A stretch of 64,000 bases of DNA from Riptortus pedestris (GCA_019009955.1 CM032233.1:13435001-13499000); one strand, 5' to 3'; positions 45,691-58,640 are shown, counted from the first letter of the stretch. Notes: a model not told the origin generated them from the letters alone. Translations and numbers: made by a program.

Positions 45691-46562
45691 GGTTGAGTGG
45701 AGCGTCGAGCTTTATCTCTGAATCTCCTGTGATAATAGCAGAGACCTGTGTCACGCGACTGCGATCCAGGGCGATGGTCTTGGCTCCGTCCTCTGCTGTC
45801 GCTCCTTCCGTCGAGGTTCTTCATCTTCATGACTGGCAGGATGTCGTCGACATCACGGCGAAGAGCTTGGTAGTCTCTGAAACGGAGTTCGCATTCGCAT
45901 GCGGAGTTCTCGGTCGACGCGGTAAAGACGAATGATGCGGTCGCGCACGGTTCTGAAGCGTCTCGGATGGCGTATGATTCAGCCGATGGAGATACCTCCA
46001 AGATTTTATCTGCTTCTTCCGTCAGTTTTTCTACATCGGTGTGGCCAGTAGATATGAGGACGGGTCGAAAGCGCGGAGGTAAGCTCTTCATCCAGAGGTT
46101 GCTGATGAAATCATTGGAGACATTGGTACCAGCTAACTGCTTCATTTTTCTTAGACGCTGTGAAGGAGTCTGATCTCCGAGAGGCATGTCTTCTAACAGT
46201 TTCCCAATTCGGAGGGCTTCGGACTCTCCATAAGTGCCGATAAGTCACGCCTTCAAATCCTCTTACGGATGTTCCGTCGGGTTCGTGACGATGTCTGATA
46301 CTTGAGTCAGAACATCGAGGTCGAGGTTAGGTATGACGAGCTGGAACTTTATCATGCTAGAAGTTAAGCGGGAAGTCGCGAATACCCCCTTGATTGTTGC
46401 GAACCATAAGCTAGGGTTTTGTTTCCAGAATCCACGGAGTCGTGAGCTGGGACTTTGGTATAAGTCGATCTGAGGTCGATGAGTAATAGACTCCTGGGCG
46501 GGTTGAGGCAAGGCCGGAGAATTACCGGGAGTGAGGTCGCGATCCAGAGTTTCATTCGGCAT
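45669..46562 (-). pseudogene. Gypsy Gag, two broken frames
   Basis: The first frame (46562-46263) has PSLWFATIKGVF and the following helix typical of Ty3/gypsy Gag capsids. After a stop and shift the second (46187-45669) has QRLRKMKQLAG and LPPRFRPVL, then a basic tail. A CCHC knuckle is only partly present (CYYH...C, near 45720). Confidence 0.78.
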
Positions 46563-46644
46563 GATGTACGAAAACGAATTAAATTAATTAACAAATGTCT
46601 TATCATGTCGGTTATGACGTTGGGAATCACGACGGGGTCACCAC

Positions 46645-47001
46645 TGTTAAGTTATTATGGGTCGAAATGAACTTAACCAATAAATTGACGAAAACATTTA
46701 TATTTATAAAAATAAAAACATAAACACATGCTAAGTACATCATAACCTTTGGTCACTTAACCTCGCCCGAGACATTTTTTTGTAATTATGAAATGTAATG
46801 GCATGGCAACAGCCTTGTGGTCACTGATATTATTCCACTCCCGTTCACTTTTTTTCACAAGTCCAAGGTGGCGCGAAAACCGTTTTTAAAATGTTTTTAG
46901 AGAGAGGCAATGATAGACGCACATTGATTCAGACTCTAGTAACTAAGCACTGTCTAATAATAGTAATTGAACATATGTTTAATTTTTTAATGACCGCTGC
47001 A
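46645..47001 (-). repeat. 5' LTR of the gypsy element
   Basis: Read on the minus strand from TGCAGCGG (47001) to CTTAACA (46645), about 357 bp, with TG...CA termini. The candidate primer-binding region follows directly. It interrupts an R2-like reverse transcriptase frame on its outer side. Confidence 0.7.
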
Positions 47002-47215
47002 CCGTCAAATCCAAGAAATCCCTTGTGCTGAGGTACAAGAGGAACAAATTCGACTCTAGCTGCGAGGATTTTATCTGGTCACCACCGAGGAAATGGATAT
47101 CGGTCTGTAATCAGTTGGATTTCTCACTCTATCAGTTTTGGGGATCATTGTGACCCTGGATGGAAGTACCTCAGGAGGCATACGCTCCTCAAGTATGATT
47201 AGATCCATATTCATG
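47002..47215 (-). pseudogene. R2-like non-LTR retrotransposon reverse transcriptase fragment
   Basis: The minus-strand frame from about 47215 reads LEERMPPEVLPSRVTMIPKT, then the hallmark DYRPISISSVVTR. After one stop and shift it reads LAARVEF...HKGFLGFDGAAV. This parallels R2-clade reverse transcriptase motifs (xxIPK..., DFRPIS, RQRGFLPTDGCA). It ends exactly at the gypsy LTR, which split it. R2 elements usually target rRNA genes. None is seen here, so this is an off-target or related-clade copy. Confidence 0.68.
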
Positions 47216-47289
47216 AGAAAGCTTTAACCTCCCAAAGTGCCCCTCTCCAGGTGGCAGGAGACACCTTGTCCAGTACAGAGACAACCACC

Positions 47290-48050
47290 TCATCTCAAGT
47301 AATGTCCCGCCAAGCCATCCAATGCCTCCCCCGCCAAAAGATCCAATGCCTTCCCCTGCCAAACTGTCCAATGCCTTCTCTTCCAAACCATCCAATTCCT
47401 CCAACGCCATGCCATCCATAGCCCCCCCCCTTCCGCCACACCATCCAGTGCCTCCCCTGCCGAGTCAACCAAAACTCTCCCAACAAGCCATCCAATAACT
47501 CCTCCGCCCAACCATCCAGTGACAACCCCGCCAAGCAAGGTAATGCCTCCCCCGCCAAAAGATCCAATGCCTTCCCCTGCCAAACTGTCCAATGCCTTCT
47601 CTTCCAAACCATCCAATTCCTCCAACGCCATGCCATCCTTAGCCCCCCCCCCTCCGCCACACCATCCAGTGCCTCCCCTGCCGAGTCAACCAAAACTCTC
47701 CCTACAAGCCATCCAATACCTCCTCCGCCCAACCATCCAGTGACAACCCCGCCAAGCAAGGTAATGACTCCCCCACCATGCCATCAAATGCCTCTACCCC
47801 GCCTAACAATCCAATGCCTCCCCCGCCGAACCATCCAATGCCTCCCTTCTCCCAATGCCGAGACAACCATTCTTCCCCCACCTTCCCATCATATGCCCAC
47901 CACACTATAACACTAGTGCTTCACCCACCATCCCTGTCAAACCAACAAATGCCTCCCCTGCGAAGCCATTCAATGCCTCCTCCGCCAAACCATCCCATTC
48001 CTCTCCCACCAAACCCTCCAATGCCTCCTCCGCCAAAACAACTGTCATGT
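47290..48050. repeat. 24-bp minisatellite with 221-bp higher-order repeats
   Basis: C-rich units around CCAATGCCTCCCCCGCCAAA, basic period 24 bp. A 221-bp block repeats twice almost exactly (47321-47541 and 47542-47762). Because 24 is divisible by 3, several frames on both strands stay open and give 8-residue repeats. No start, domain or composition suggests a real gene. Strongly GC-rich against the AT-rich surroundings, with a strand bias (C on +, G on -). Confidence 0.9.
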
Positions 48051-48664
48051 TGGATACTCGGTAAGGCACAAACACAGCTGGTTGGTACAAAAGATATATT
48101 TATAAAATAAATACACATAGACTAACTTATCTACTATCCTATACCTAGTTATATATACTTATACCTATACTATGACTCACAACATATACTAAGGCTTAAC
48201 GCTTATTACATTACAACACACAAATCGCTCACTCTTAGCATTATAATGCACCCCCATTTCCAGTAGCACATCGTGAGCAGTCTGTTTTGCCTTTTCCCCC
48301 GCTCTCATTACATCACACTGTTCTATATCTAAACACAAATCACTACACGACATTATTCCCCCACAAACGAAAATTGCCAATACAACTTTTAAACCAACTC
48401 TCGATCTCCCGTCGTCAGAGTCTGATGGCGGGGAAGGAATCTGCATTAGCATGCTCGCCGGAACCAACTGTAGAATATTACCGCGGCGGTTATTACCAAA
48501 GCAACAACGCTGCCTACAGTCGTAGCAATATAGGCCTCGTCTGTGTTGTGCGTAATAAGCTAGTCAGTTCTACTTAATCTGCTCCTAACGACGGGGACCA
48601 AGTGCGCCGTAGCTCGTCTAGCTCCATGACACAGAGGAGTGGTAAGGATATTCGCGGAACATAC
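48051..48664 (-). other. Unassigned part of the second gypsy-like relic
   Basis: A 92-codon minus frame (48467-48189) includes a hydrophobic stretch (LKVVLAIFVCGG) that could be a transmembrane segment of a retroelement Env-like protein. The rest is AT-rich and could be LTR. No firm assignment. Confidence 0.25.
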
Positions 48665-49699
48665 CTACCTCAGTCCTTGTCCGCACTCCTCCAGCTCAGC
48701 CGGCTTCATATGGGCGAAAAACTGGAGATCTTCCCTCACCAAAATCTCCGTCAACGTTTTTAGGTAGAGTGACCTGTTGGCATCAGGATGATAAGCCGGC
48801 AGAGGGTGTATGGAGAAGGTCCTGAAGGTCTGGCGGTGCTCTCGTAGGGGAACGTTAAGTAGTAATAAAATGGAAGCTGCTGCCTTGACCCGAATAATGG
48901 AATAGTGTTCATATATACCTTCCATGCTACTCCAGCTACCATTGACAGTCCAGGTGGAGGCTGGAGGCATGAGTCTCCCCCGGCCGGTGATTAACCCCGC
49001 CAATGGCGACCATTCCCATGGCCTCCAACAGTTTTCCCCAGAAGGTTTGGGCTTCTAACACGTCGAACAATATAGTCCTTATCACTAGGTTTATCTTATC
49101 TATATTTACATCATGTACACGATTTAGTTGAGCTTCATGGGCCAGCCGTGTTATGCCCCCTTCCAAGTCTCTAGCAATGAAGAACACCGAGTCTTTAACG
49201 TTTTTGATACGAGTCAGGGTCTGTGTCTGTCGATCCAGAGACCGAGCCACTGACAAATGCTGTTTCGCTATGTGGAGTAAGTCCCCCGCAAGAATAGGAG
49301 GCCTCCTTCAACCGTATTCCCTGCAACATGAAAAGGGGACCATAATGTTCGAGATCGCAGGAAATTCGGGGACCTCTCGGGGATTGGCAGATGCTCTATC
49401 GGGGGTTCCCATGTCTGATCCATAACCCCTTCGTCCTCCGGCATGGCCACAGAAGTGTCGTAAGGGCTCAGTTCTTCGCGAGGCTCTGGGGTACGGGGAC
49501 GACCATCCTCATCCACGGAATTGTGTGCGTCCTCTTCCAAGAGGACGTCATAATCGTTCTCTTCACTTTCACCTGGCCACTCCAGGTTGTCTTCAGGGAG
49601 TATACTATCATCACCGGTACACCGAGTTGCTCTAGCCTCATTATTCCGCGGTGTTGGTCGGTGTGGGTATTTAGGACAATCGCGTGATATCTCCGGCAA
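48665..49699 (-). pseudogene. Gypsy-like relic: integrase end and possible env-like region
   Basis: At 49730-49690 the minus strand reads VVHANRLKALPE, the closing motif of many gypsy/errantivirus integrases. It is followed by an acidic, Pro-rich frame (49699-49268). Further frames (49256-48936, 49003-48665) have helical, Leu-rich content where errantiviruses carry env. No fusion peptide, furin site or other Env hallmark is identified, so the env reading is tentative. Confidence 0.4.
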
Positions 49700-50112
49700 A
49701 GCCTTTAATCGGTTGGCGTGGACGACCTTAGTCTGCTCTTGCGGTTGATTCCTCCGCGAACCGACACTTCAGATTGAATCCCTTGAACCGCAGCCACTGA
49801 AAGGTAGCCGGGGCACCGTTTAGGCCGAACGCCATCATAGTATATTTGTAGTGTCCTTCGGGAGTGCTAAATGTTGTTTTCGTGCGGTCTTTTTGGGCAA
49901 TAGGGATCTGATGGTAGCCACCGGGGTGGTGAAATGCTGAGAACCGGCAAGTCCTTCAAGCGTCTCTTGTATAAGGGGTAAAAGGTAAGTATCGGGTCGG
50001 GTCCCTGCATTACGTTCTCGGAAGTCTGTACAAAATCTGTACTTCGGTTCAATACTAGCCGACTTCTTCCGTACGAGTATTACTGGGGCCGACCAAGGTG
50101 AGTTCTGTTAAC
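49700..50112 (-). pseudogene. Second gypsy-like reverse transcriptase fragment
   Basis: On the minus strand from 50112: SPWSAPVILVRKK, FCTDFRERN, then after a shift GYHQIPIAQKD and MMAFGLNGAPATFQ. These are reverse transcriptase motifs of a Ty3/gypsy element distinct from the one at 44-46 kb. The sequence then jumps to the integrase C-terminus, so the middle of pol is deleted. Its upstream end is cut off near a SINE. Confidence 0.75.
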
Positions 50113-50171
50113 AACTAAAAAATTAATAAGAAATTTGAAAAAGCTAAAGGAAAAAGTTGTTTGCTTATGTT

Positions 50172-50388
50172 TATTGTTATTTACGTCCACTCTATGCTAC
50201 AATGGCTAATCGGGACGGGTTATCTACAGGTTACCACCCTTTTCATTCCAGGGTGGGCCAAAGGAGTTTATTTAATGAGTCCGTCACTAAATAAAGTTCT
50301 ACTGCCCAGGGCGGGAATCAAGCCCGCCACTCTAGGTCTGCCACGCGAGATTAAGACCAACGCCTTAACTCGCACGACCAACCTGAAG
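50172..50388 (-). mobile_element. tRNA-derived SINE (copy 4)
   Basis: Minus-strand head (AGGTTGGTCGTGCGAGTTAA), a degenerate B box (GCTTGATTCC; the other copies have GGTTCGATTCC), the body CCACCCTGGAATG, and a tail of ACGTAAATAACAATAA type. It lies next to the truncated gypsy relic. Confidence 0.75.
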
Positions 50389-51142
50389 ATAAAAGTGATA
50401 CGCTATGTTTGCTAGATATGTGAGTATTTAAAATAAATGATATTGCATCTCATATTGCATCAGGTTTACAGATGATGATGCTCTTTCTTCAAAATTACTC
50501 ACAAGGTGTATTAAATAATTTGCCAGTAATGAAAGTCTATGTCAACATAACCAGCAATATTATTATGTATTTATATGTGTGGGGGTTATGTATGAAATTG
50601 AGTAAATAAATGAAAAAATCAGTTCAAAATATATTAACATAATAAAGAAAACATTGTGCCGTATTTATTAACAGGAATGGAGCTAAAGTTGGAAACCTGC
50701 TTTTGAGGAGGTTGTACTTTCCACAGCCACATGCATAACCATCCACGAATTTTATTGTCCTTAACAATATGTCAGGCAGCTCCAATCCCTATTTGATTTG
50801 ATAAAATAAATTACAAATACCACTTCTAAATACATACATGCACATTCAATATGAAACTGAAGTTAATGAAGACTTGTTATATTAGTTTATCTTCAATTTA
50901 TAGCGAGATTGCAGTACACATTTTAAACTTGAAAATTTAGGAAATAAAAAAAAGAAGCATAATTGAGAAAAGAAAAAAAAAAGGTCTAAATTATGCCTTT
51001 AGTTTAATTCAAGAAAAAAAGAAAAGAACCCATATTGGTTGGATTCAAGGAGGCCATGGTTTCTAGTCTTCCCAGCCTCTGACACGTTTTCTGAACTTGT
51101 TTCAGCCATCTTTTTGTTTATTGGAATTGTGCAGTGATTATT
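50389..51142 (+). promoter_or_regulatory. Upstream region of DOS/GAB copy B
   Basis: About 750 bp between the SINE and the copy B start codon. AT-rich, with a purine-rich stretch (50940-51030). No clear TATA box at the right distance. No convincing similarity to the region upstream of copy A, so the two genes probably differ in regulation. This is position-based inference. Confidence 0.25.
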
Positions 51143-51229
51143 ATGGCTACAATGGCTAGTTATTACAGAGACACAGTTTATTTTGAAGGATATTTAAGAA
51201 TGTACTCATCTGCCCTGTTTTGGAGAAAG
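51143..51229 (+). CDS. dos: dos copy B exon 1
   Basis: 29 codons from ATG at 51143 (context TTATGG; another ATG follows at 51152). The frame holds VYFEGYLRMYSSALFWRK, the first PH strand, ending in phase 0 at AAG|GTATGT. Diverged from copy A more than the other PH exons. Confidence 0.75.
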
Positions 51230-54200
51230 GTATGTTTTTTGAATGATTTCTCTTACATATTTTGTAACTTCCTGTTCAACTGGATGACCAGCACATTCTT
51301 GACTCTTGGAGTTTTCAATTTTATATCATTAAACTTCTAGAAATATAAATATCCCCAAATTCAAGAACAGGATACATTGCTTATTTGGTAATAACCAAAA
51401 ATATTTGGTTTTTATTTAATAGAAGTACCAGGAAGTCATGTGGAAGCCACGCCCTAAGGCCTTCACTAGCCTCGGCTAGAATAAATAAACATTTTATCAT
51501 AGCAGTATTGAATGTTCAATAAAACCTATACCATAAAACAAAACTTATCAGCCTCAACTTTGCTCAAACTTTCAAATAAAATTCACTTCCCTATAGGAAC
51601 CAACCAAGTTTCCTATCATCTATCTAATTAAATTGTGCAATGAAACCATAAAAAATTGCTCCATCTGGGCAATCATTAACAAATTTACTTTTAATACTAA
51701 ACAAATTCACATTTCAAATTAACTTATAGCTCTACTCTCTCTCTGCATTGCTATATCATTTTTAAAGTTAATTTTTTACATTATTTAATCTGTTATTGTT
51801 TTGGATTTGATTTAATATTTTCCAAAGCAGACAGTCGATGTCAGTGAATCGTACAATCATTTTAAAAATAGTTTGAATTATCAGCATGCAACTTCATTTT
51901 AATCCAATAATAGTATAGTTTTCAATTATACATCTAAAGATATAGTGAGGCTCAAGTTAGCCATGTGAGTTAAAGCATTGCCTTTAATCTCACATGGTAA
52001 TCCTAGAGTGGCGAGTTCGATTCCCGCCTGGGCAAAGGAATTTATTTAGTGACGGAATTCATTAAATAAAACCCATAGTTCCACCCTGGCTAGAAAAGGG
52101 TGGTAGCCTGTAGATAACCCGCCCCCAATTAGCCTTAGTTGCAAAAAGTTGACGTTAATAAATAATTAAAAAAAATATAAATTATTTGTTCAAGTAATGT
52201 CGCAGCTAGCTATATTATTTTTCTTTTTCTCTAACAGTAATATATGTCACAATTATGCAATTTAACTCTAGTTTGATTAATTTGAAACAAAAATTTTCTG
52301 TTACATCAAAAAATAAACTACTAGTCATTTTCATTCTTCTACTTTTGCACTGACCTAAATCACAATCAGATAAGTTGTATAATGTATGGTTGTACATTTA
52401 CATACTAATTGCATCAATTTAATGTTTAATTTACATTGAATCACATCATATCATTGATTTAATACCGTTGTCATATGAGAATAATGTCATATGAGTGCTT
52501 GTACATCAAGTTTCAAACATTTGCTTTTTTCTATATTGATTAACTTAATATGGGACACTCTATGTTATCAAGTTCAACTTATTTTATCAGTAAACTAATA
52601 TAGGGGTATACATAAATAATCGTTTTACACTGGCATCTTGTTTAGTATTTATTAATATATAAATTGGGCTCAGGTTGGCCGTGTGAGTTAAGGCGTAGGT
52701 CTTAATCTCATATGGTAATCCTAAAGTGGCAGGTTCGATTCCCGCCCTAGGCAGTAGAAATTTATTTAGTGACCGACTCATTAAATAAATTCCTCAGTCC
52801 CACCCTGGCTAGAAAAGAGTGGTTCCCTGTAGATAACTCATCCCGATTAGCCAAAGTAGCATAAAATGGACGTAAATAAATTTAAATAAAATAATATAAT
52901 ATATAAATAACATCTTCATCTATTTGTTCAAGGTAAGTTGATCAGAATACAAGAGTTATTCTCACATTTATATTTCTTTAAATCCATTTCACTGCTAAGA
53001 CATAATTAATTTAATTTCAATTTTATCTTATACCAATTAATGAAAATTAATAATAAACATTCAGTTCAGTACATATAGCCTTCCTTGTTGCTCTAGTTTG
53101 TATTGAGTACAGGTTATAGGTGTTGATCCTCACAGCAAGGAGGTTAGTATGCCTGTCTCACATAGAGGTCACCTGCACTTGATTGCCTTTTCACAAGCAC
53201 CTGGATCAGTGATGTCACACTCACTCTGCCCAATCTCATTGTCCTCTTCCTCTCATTGCCCTGTCCCTCTCTTGCTTCTCTGATCTTTTCTTGTTTTTTC
53301 TACTTTGCTACCTGCAGTATTTTGGCAGCATGTTACTTAAAGTATTGTTCCTTTTCCGTTCATTTATCCAGTTTGCCTATTTATAACATTAATTTCATCA
53401 TCTTTCTTCTTCTGTTCCCCTGTTCATATTCAAGGCTTGTGCCCTTATTGCTCTATTATCGTCCTATTGCGGTCCTTGGACCGTTTGCTTCTTGTATTTC
53501 GTGGACTATTTTCTCCCTCCTGGCATTAGGGCTTATGTTCATTCTGAACACTTTTTCATGATTCTTGCAATTCATCAAGTCTGATTTAGCTCTTGCCTAC
53601 TGAGTAGAGATCAAGACCCAGGAATCCAGTTGCAGTGAATCGGAAGACATCCGTGGAGGGGACTTGGAAACCTTTACCTATGTGAGGGATCAGCTCCAAC
53701 CAATTAAGGATGTGATAGGTGAAGCCTCTCCTTACGAAAAATGGTAGGGTTTAGGATGAAACTCGGCAAGAGCTCATGCAAAGAAGAGATATCAACAACT
53801 CATTCATGGATAATTGCATAATGAAGCTTCCCTTCCCAAGCCATCTCAAGACACAAATGCCACGTTTACCTTGCAACCATTGGCAAAGGTTCATTTACTT
53901 AAAATCCCATTCTTGTTGGGTCTCTTGTCTATAATGAAGGAAGTCAATATACGTTGAGAAGATCCAATATCTTCTGAATGATCTGTCAGGAGAATCATTG
54001 CCTATAGTTTCCAGCATTCACCTTGAAGAAGGTATAACACATATCTCTAAGCATCCCCACTGGCTCTACTTGCTATAGTGATTTTAACATGGTGATTGCT
54101 CCAGTGCCTGTTATCGCTGTGACAAAGCCCTGTCGCCACTCAGCTAAATAAAAATTTCCTAGGGTTTGAAATTGGCACCATTTGCATTCTGTACTTCATC

Positions 54201-57200
54201 CACTGGAGCTCTGCAGTGTGTGTGTGTGTTGTATGTATTTACAAACATATATTTGTTTTTTCGTTAGCATAGCAGACCTTACACATTTTTAGCCTTGCAT
54301 GACTAAGGGGAAATTCCAATCAGAGGTTTCATGATGATGTTTTTGTGATCAACTCGGGTTGTACATAATAAAGGAAACAGTGGCCACATGAAATGTGGAA
54401 GGTTAGGAAGGCAATCAGAACAATAGAGTGGGGAGAATATTGGCTTTATTATATAATATGAAAAACTTACGCTTAGCAGCCCATGAAGGACAGGATGCTG
54501 GAAGGTCAATTAGACAGCTTGATATATTTCCTACGCATTGCCATGTTGTGGAAAGATCACTAAAACCTTATTTATGTGCTACTGATTCACCATGCTGATA
54601 CTCAATATAAGTAAATAACACTAGAGGAAATGGCGTAAAATCCCAGCCAGCTCAAATTTTTTTCTCTTTATTATAAAATATCTACATAATACATCTCCTT
54701 AAATTGGCATTGTCAAATATACTAATTGAAAATTCTCTAATTTTCCAGACATGGAAGAGAAGATGGTGTGTACTAAAAGCAGGAAAGACCCCTGATCATT
54801 GTGCTTTATATTATTATGCTAGCAAAACCTCTAATTCCATTAAAGGCGAGATAGATTTGGCTAAATGTCATCAAGTAAGTGTAAAATTATTTTTGCTTAT
54901 TGCATTTTTTTTTTATGACAATTAAGGAGTATTATTTTACTTAGACATTAAACACTTATAAACAAACAAATTTATGTCAAATATATCATAAGTTGGATTC
55001 TAGTGAGCATGAGAAAAATTGAGTGAATCATATATATACAAAATCTTGCTGATCTGGACTCCTACCTATTACCAGTAGGGATGGATGTTATCCATCTAAA
55101 ATGGATGGTTGTTGTCATAACCAATGGGCAAATGGGGCCTGATTCGCATGGACTATCCATCCATTCTAAAAGAACGAAATTAAAAACCAAGGAAGAAAAA
55201 TATAAAATTTAAAAAAATTATATAAAAATAAAGAATAATACTTTAATAATGATATTTTTGTTAGTTTTTTTTTTAATTTTGTTTTTTGGCTTATCTTAGT
55301 TTAATTTTACATTAATTTAAATTTTAAGTTGTTAATTGTTGATATAATTTTGTAATTTATTTGTTGTTTTTTACTAATGTTTTTATTAAGATATATATTG
55401 TCTCCATTTCCACACATATTATACGGCCTGGGTGATATATTCTATTTATTTGCAATATATGGCCCACAGTTTTTTAATTAATGATATATAATAAATTTCT
55501 TTTTTCTGCCTATTTAATAAAAAATTCGAAATATCTCTATTACTAGAAGTCATATAAAAAAAAATGTTACACAAGTAATCTCGTTGAAAATTGAATGCAT
55601 GGTTATTGTTCTATATATTTTTACTGTAACTTGAATATTAGCTGAGATATCCGACTTTATTACTTTTTTGTTTTGAGTAAATCCCAAGTCCTACTCATTT
55701 GACATTAGCAATAAGTCGACATATCATGAAAATAATATTCAATTTATTAGTAGATGACTGATTCAACTGTCAATTTGCCTCCTACCTCATCTTTTTTTGT
55801 TATTTTGAATAATTCAAAATTCAAAAGCACATTTTTGCTAAACTAAGTCTAATTTACGGTTTGTTTTCTCTGATACGGTAGCTTATAGTTCTGCCTTTGT
55901 GCTCATGATTTTTTCCATCTCCACTTTTACATTTTTATAATGGGTAGGCATAAATTCATATCATTTACGTCTAATATAGGCAGTTAAAGAAATTGGCCCA
56001 CTGCCTTTTTAGGTGTCTGAAAGTGAAGGAGCATGAGTACTAGTTATTGTGAGGTTCTTGTTGAGTACTCTTTAAAATGCCATCATTTGAATTTCAATAT
56101 AGTGATATAAGGATGGCTAAGCTGAAATTCCCTGTACATTGTGTCTTTATTCCTGGTTCTATTGGGCATAGTAATCGTAAAATATTTCAAGTAATATAAA
56201 ATCAGTGTATCTATAGTAAACTGGGTTAACAGTATTTTGCCTACTTTAATTTTTTCAGTAATTCAAAGACAGTTAGAAAACTCTTCCATTAATAAGAATA
56301 TTTAACTTTTCCCCCTAAATTGATAGTAAATTAAATTCAATTTTTAAAGTTTAGTTTAAAAGAGGTATTGTCAATTTTGTGCTTTTTAAAAAGACAAAGT
56401 ATTTCTTGTGAATTTATGACAGGTACAACGTGATTGTGAAAACATAATGGATAAATACAACCAGTTTCTCATCATTACTCCGCTCCCTCTACTCATGATT
56501 GGGAGTTTTCCTTTTCCTTTTTTTTTTTTTTTTTTTACTTAGTTGACCGAAATTTGAAACTACCAGGCTAAATCTACCACAGATCTACAGATTTTTGAAA
56601 ATAATTCTGAACTAAATCCTCACCTCCGAAAATGTCTTCTCTGTTGTACCTTACCGCAGGAGCTGTGAGTATTAGCTTCATTCCAGTAATGCGTATTGTA
56701 TTGTTATTCAATGGTATGGAGTCATTCATATATATTGTGGTACTACTTCTAGTTCAATAACTTATGTTTGCATGTTCTGCATGCATCAATGACCTACTGG
56801 CTCTGGCTTTCCTTGTAGTCAGTTAGTTACAAAAATTAAATATATCAGCAGGAACTGCATTTATTGTGTACAAATTTTGACTGATTGTGGTAACTTTGAC
56901 ATTTGTTTTTTTGCTTGACTAGACATTTTACTCACACTACTCAGATAGATCCTTCACAATTAACCTGTGTTTGCCTGTATTTGGAGGCAGACTGCATCAA
57001 CTGGATTTATTCTTAGGTCTCATCTTAAGTGTAAATTAATGAATTACTGTTATTATTTAAGAAATTTCATTTTTCCAGGTTGATGCTGGATTGGAATCAG
57101 AAAACATTAAATTTAAACGTCCAAATATGTTTGATATAAAGACAGACAAACGAACATATTTTTTTGCTGCGGAAACAAAAGGTGACATGAATAATTGGGT

Positions 57201-58640
57201 TGAGTCTATCACTACTGCTTGTGGCCTCCTACCATATGAACAAAATGAACTATTGCGTAAGTATAAATAACATTCCTTGTGCTCTCCTTATTTCTTTTTG
57301 ATGTACCTTGAAGTTCACTAAATAGTGTGGGCATAGAATACCTAACAACCAGAAAAATAAGTGTTTATTTGTTTACATTTATGTCACCCATTAGACAGAA
57401 AGTAAATATGTAAAAAATACTACTGGGAATGATTTTTATTAGGAACTATTTAAATTAATGGATGTAAATCAATAAGAGAAAGAGTCATTGCTTTCCTTTC
57501 TGAGTTGTTTTAAAACAATATTTCTTATAACTTGATATTGACTCTTCCCTGTTGGTCAGGCAAAAACATTTTTAGTTAATAATTTTAATTATACTTTCAC
57601 AGTATAACATCTTTATATATATAATTCTACTGTACGTGTGTATGTCACTGAACTCCTCCTAAACGGCTGGATCGATTTGAATAAATTTGTTTGTACGCGT
57701 TTGGATGGTTTAGCATCACAAATCATCCCAGCTGATGGAGCAGGAGTGGGGGTCGTAAGGGAGGCCTAAAATTAAAAATAGCGATATTCCGTATCCTATT
57801 GGTTTTTCACCAAATATGCACAGGTTAAAAGTTGTTTATGTTGTTATTTAGAGTAACTTTTGTTATATTCACTTTTGCTGTATAACAAAGTATAAACGAG
57901 ATATACACTAAAAAATTAAAGTGGGAGCCAACAATTTTATTGGGCACTAACGATTGAACCGAATTTAACAAAACTCGGTATGCGAACTAGCATATATTCT
58001 TCTATGATTATAAGCTATATTAAATTTTTTAGGTTCGAACAGGAGTGGGGGTTATAAGGGAGACCTTAATAAAAAATTCGCGACATTTCATTTTCAATTC
58101 TTTTTTAGGCAAACATGCACAAAAAAAAAGTGTTTTTATGTGTTATTAAAAGTAGATTTTGTTTTAAACATAATATTATTTAATTTAATATCCTAATCGC
58201 TTGAAATATCATCCAGAACAATGTCTGTCGGGTCCGCTAGTATTAAATAAATTTTAACTTTTGGAAACTGCAAGACTTCCAGTTTCCCCTTGTATATTTG
58301 TAATAACACTTATTATATTAGTCCTTAACACACAATATACTTTCTTGCATACACTAAACAATTCAATGTAAATTTATGTAATTTTTACATTTTTAGTAAA
58401 TATTGCTCTCTGTTTCTTGTGGCATAAAGGTATTATACAATAAGCTGTCAAAATATTTGCTATGTGAAAATGACATTGATGCTGAATTGTTGTGTGTAAT
58501 GAAAGAAGATATATTTTAAAGAGATTATATAGCTGATCATAAATTACTTTTTTAAAGACAAATATTGGAGTTATATCCTATTTTTTATAATATCCATCTT
58601 GAATATAAAAATATTGTTTAGACATGAAGCTTATTAATTT

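Larger units (their letters stand above)
42690..47001 (-). mobile_element. Ty3/gypsy LTR retrotransposon, decayed
   Basis: A minus-strand element bounded by two related LTR segments (46645-47001 and 42690-42886), with gag, aspartic protease, reverse transcriptase, the end of RNase H, and integrase in Ty3/gypsy order. A polypurine tract (AGGAGGGGAA on the minus strand, 42898-42889) lies beside the left LTR. A candidate primer-binding region (GTGGTGACCCCG, 46644-46633) follows the right one. Multiple frameshifts and stops break every gene, and most of RNase H is missing. The LTRs are clearly diverged, so the insertion is old. Confidence 0.85.
51230..54748 (+). other. dos copy B intron 1
   Basis: 3.5 kb holding two SINEs (51944-52172, 52666-52886) and AT-rich DNA. 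The stretch 53090-54650 is somewhat less AT-rich and contains no gene that can be supported. Confidence 0.75.
54875..57078 (+). other. dos copy B intron 2
   Basis: 2.2 kb. It contains a decayed MITE-family segment (55510-55690) and a ~430-bp segment (55740-56175) that is repeated in intron 3 at 59665-60015. The rest is AT-rich. Confidence 0.75.

Noticed and set aside
47295..48118. Gly- and Pro-rich ORFs up to 154 codons on both strands
   Set aside because: Consequences of the 24-bp minisatellite, open in several frames at once.
51134..51142. GTG start for copy B
   Set aside because: Nuclear genes start at ATG; the first ATG in frame is 51143.
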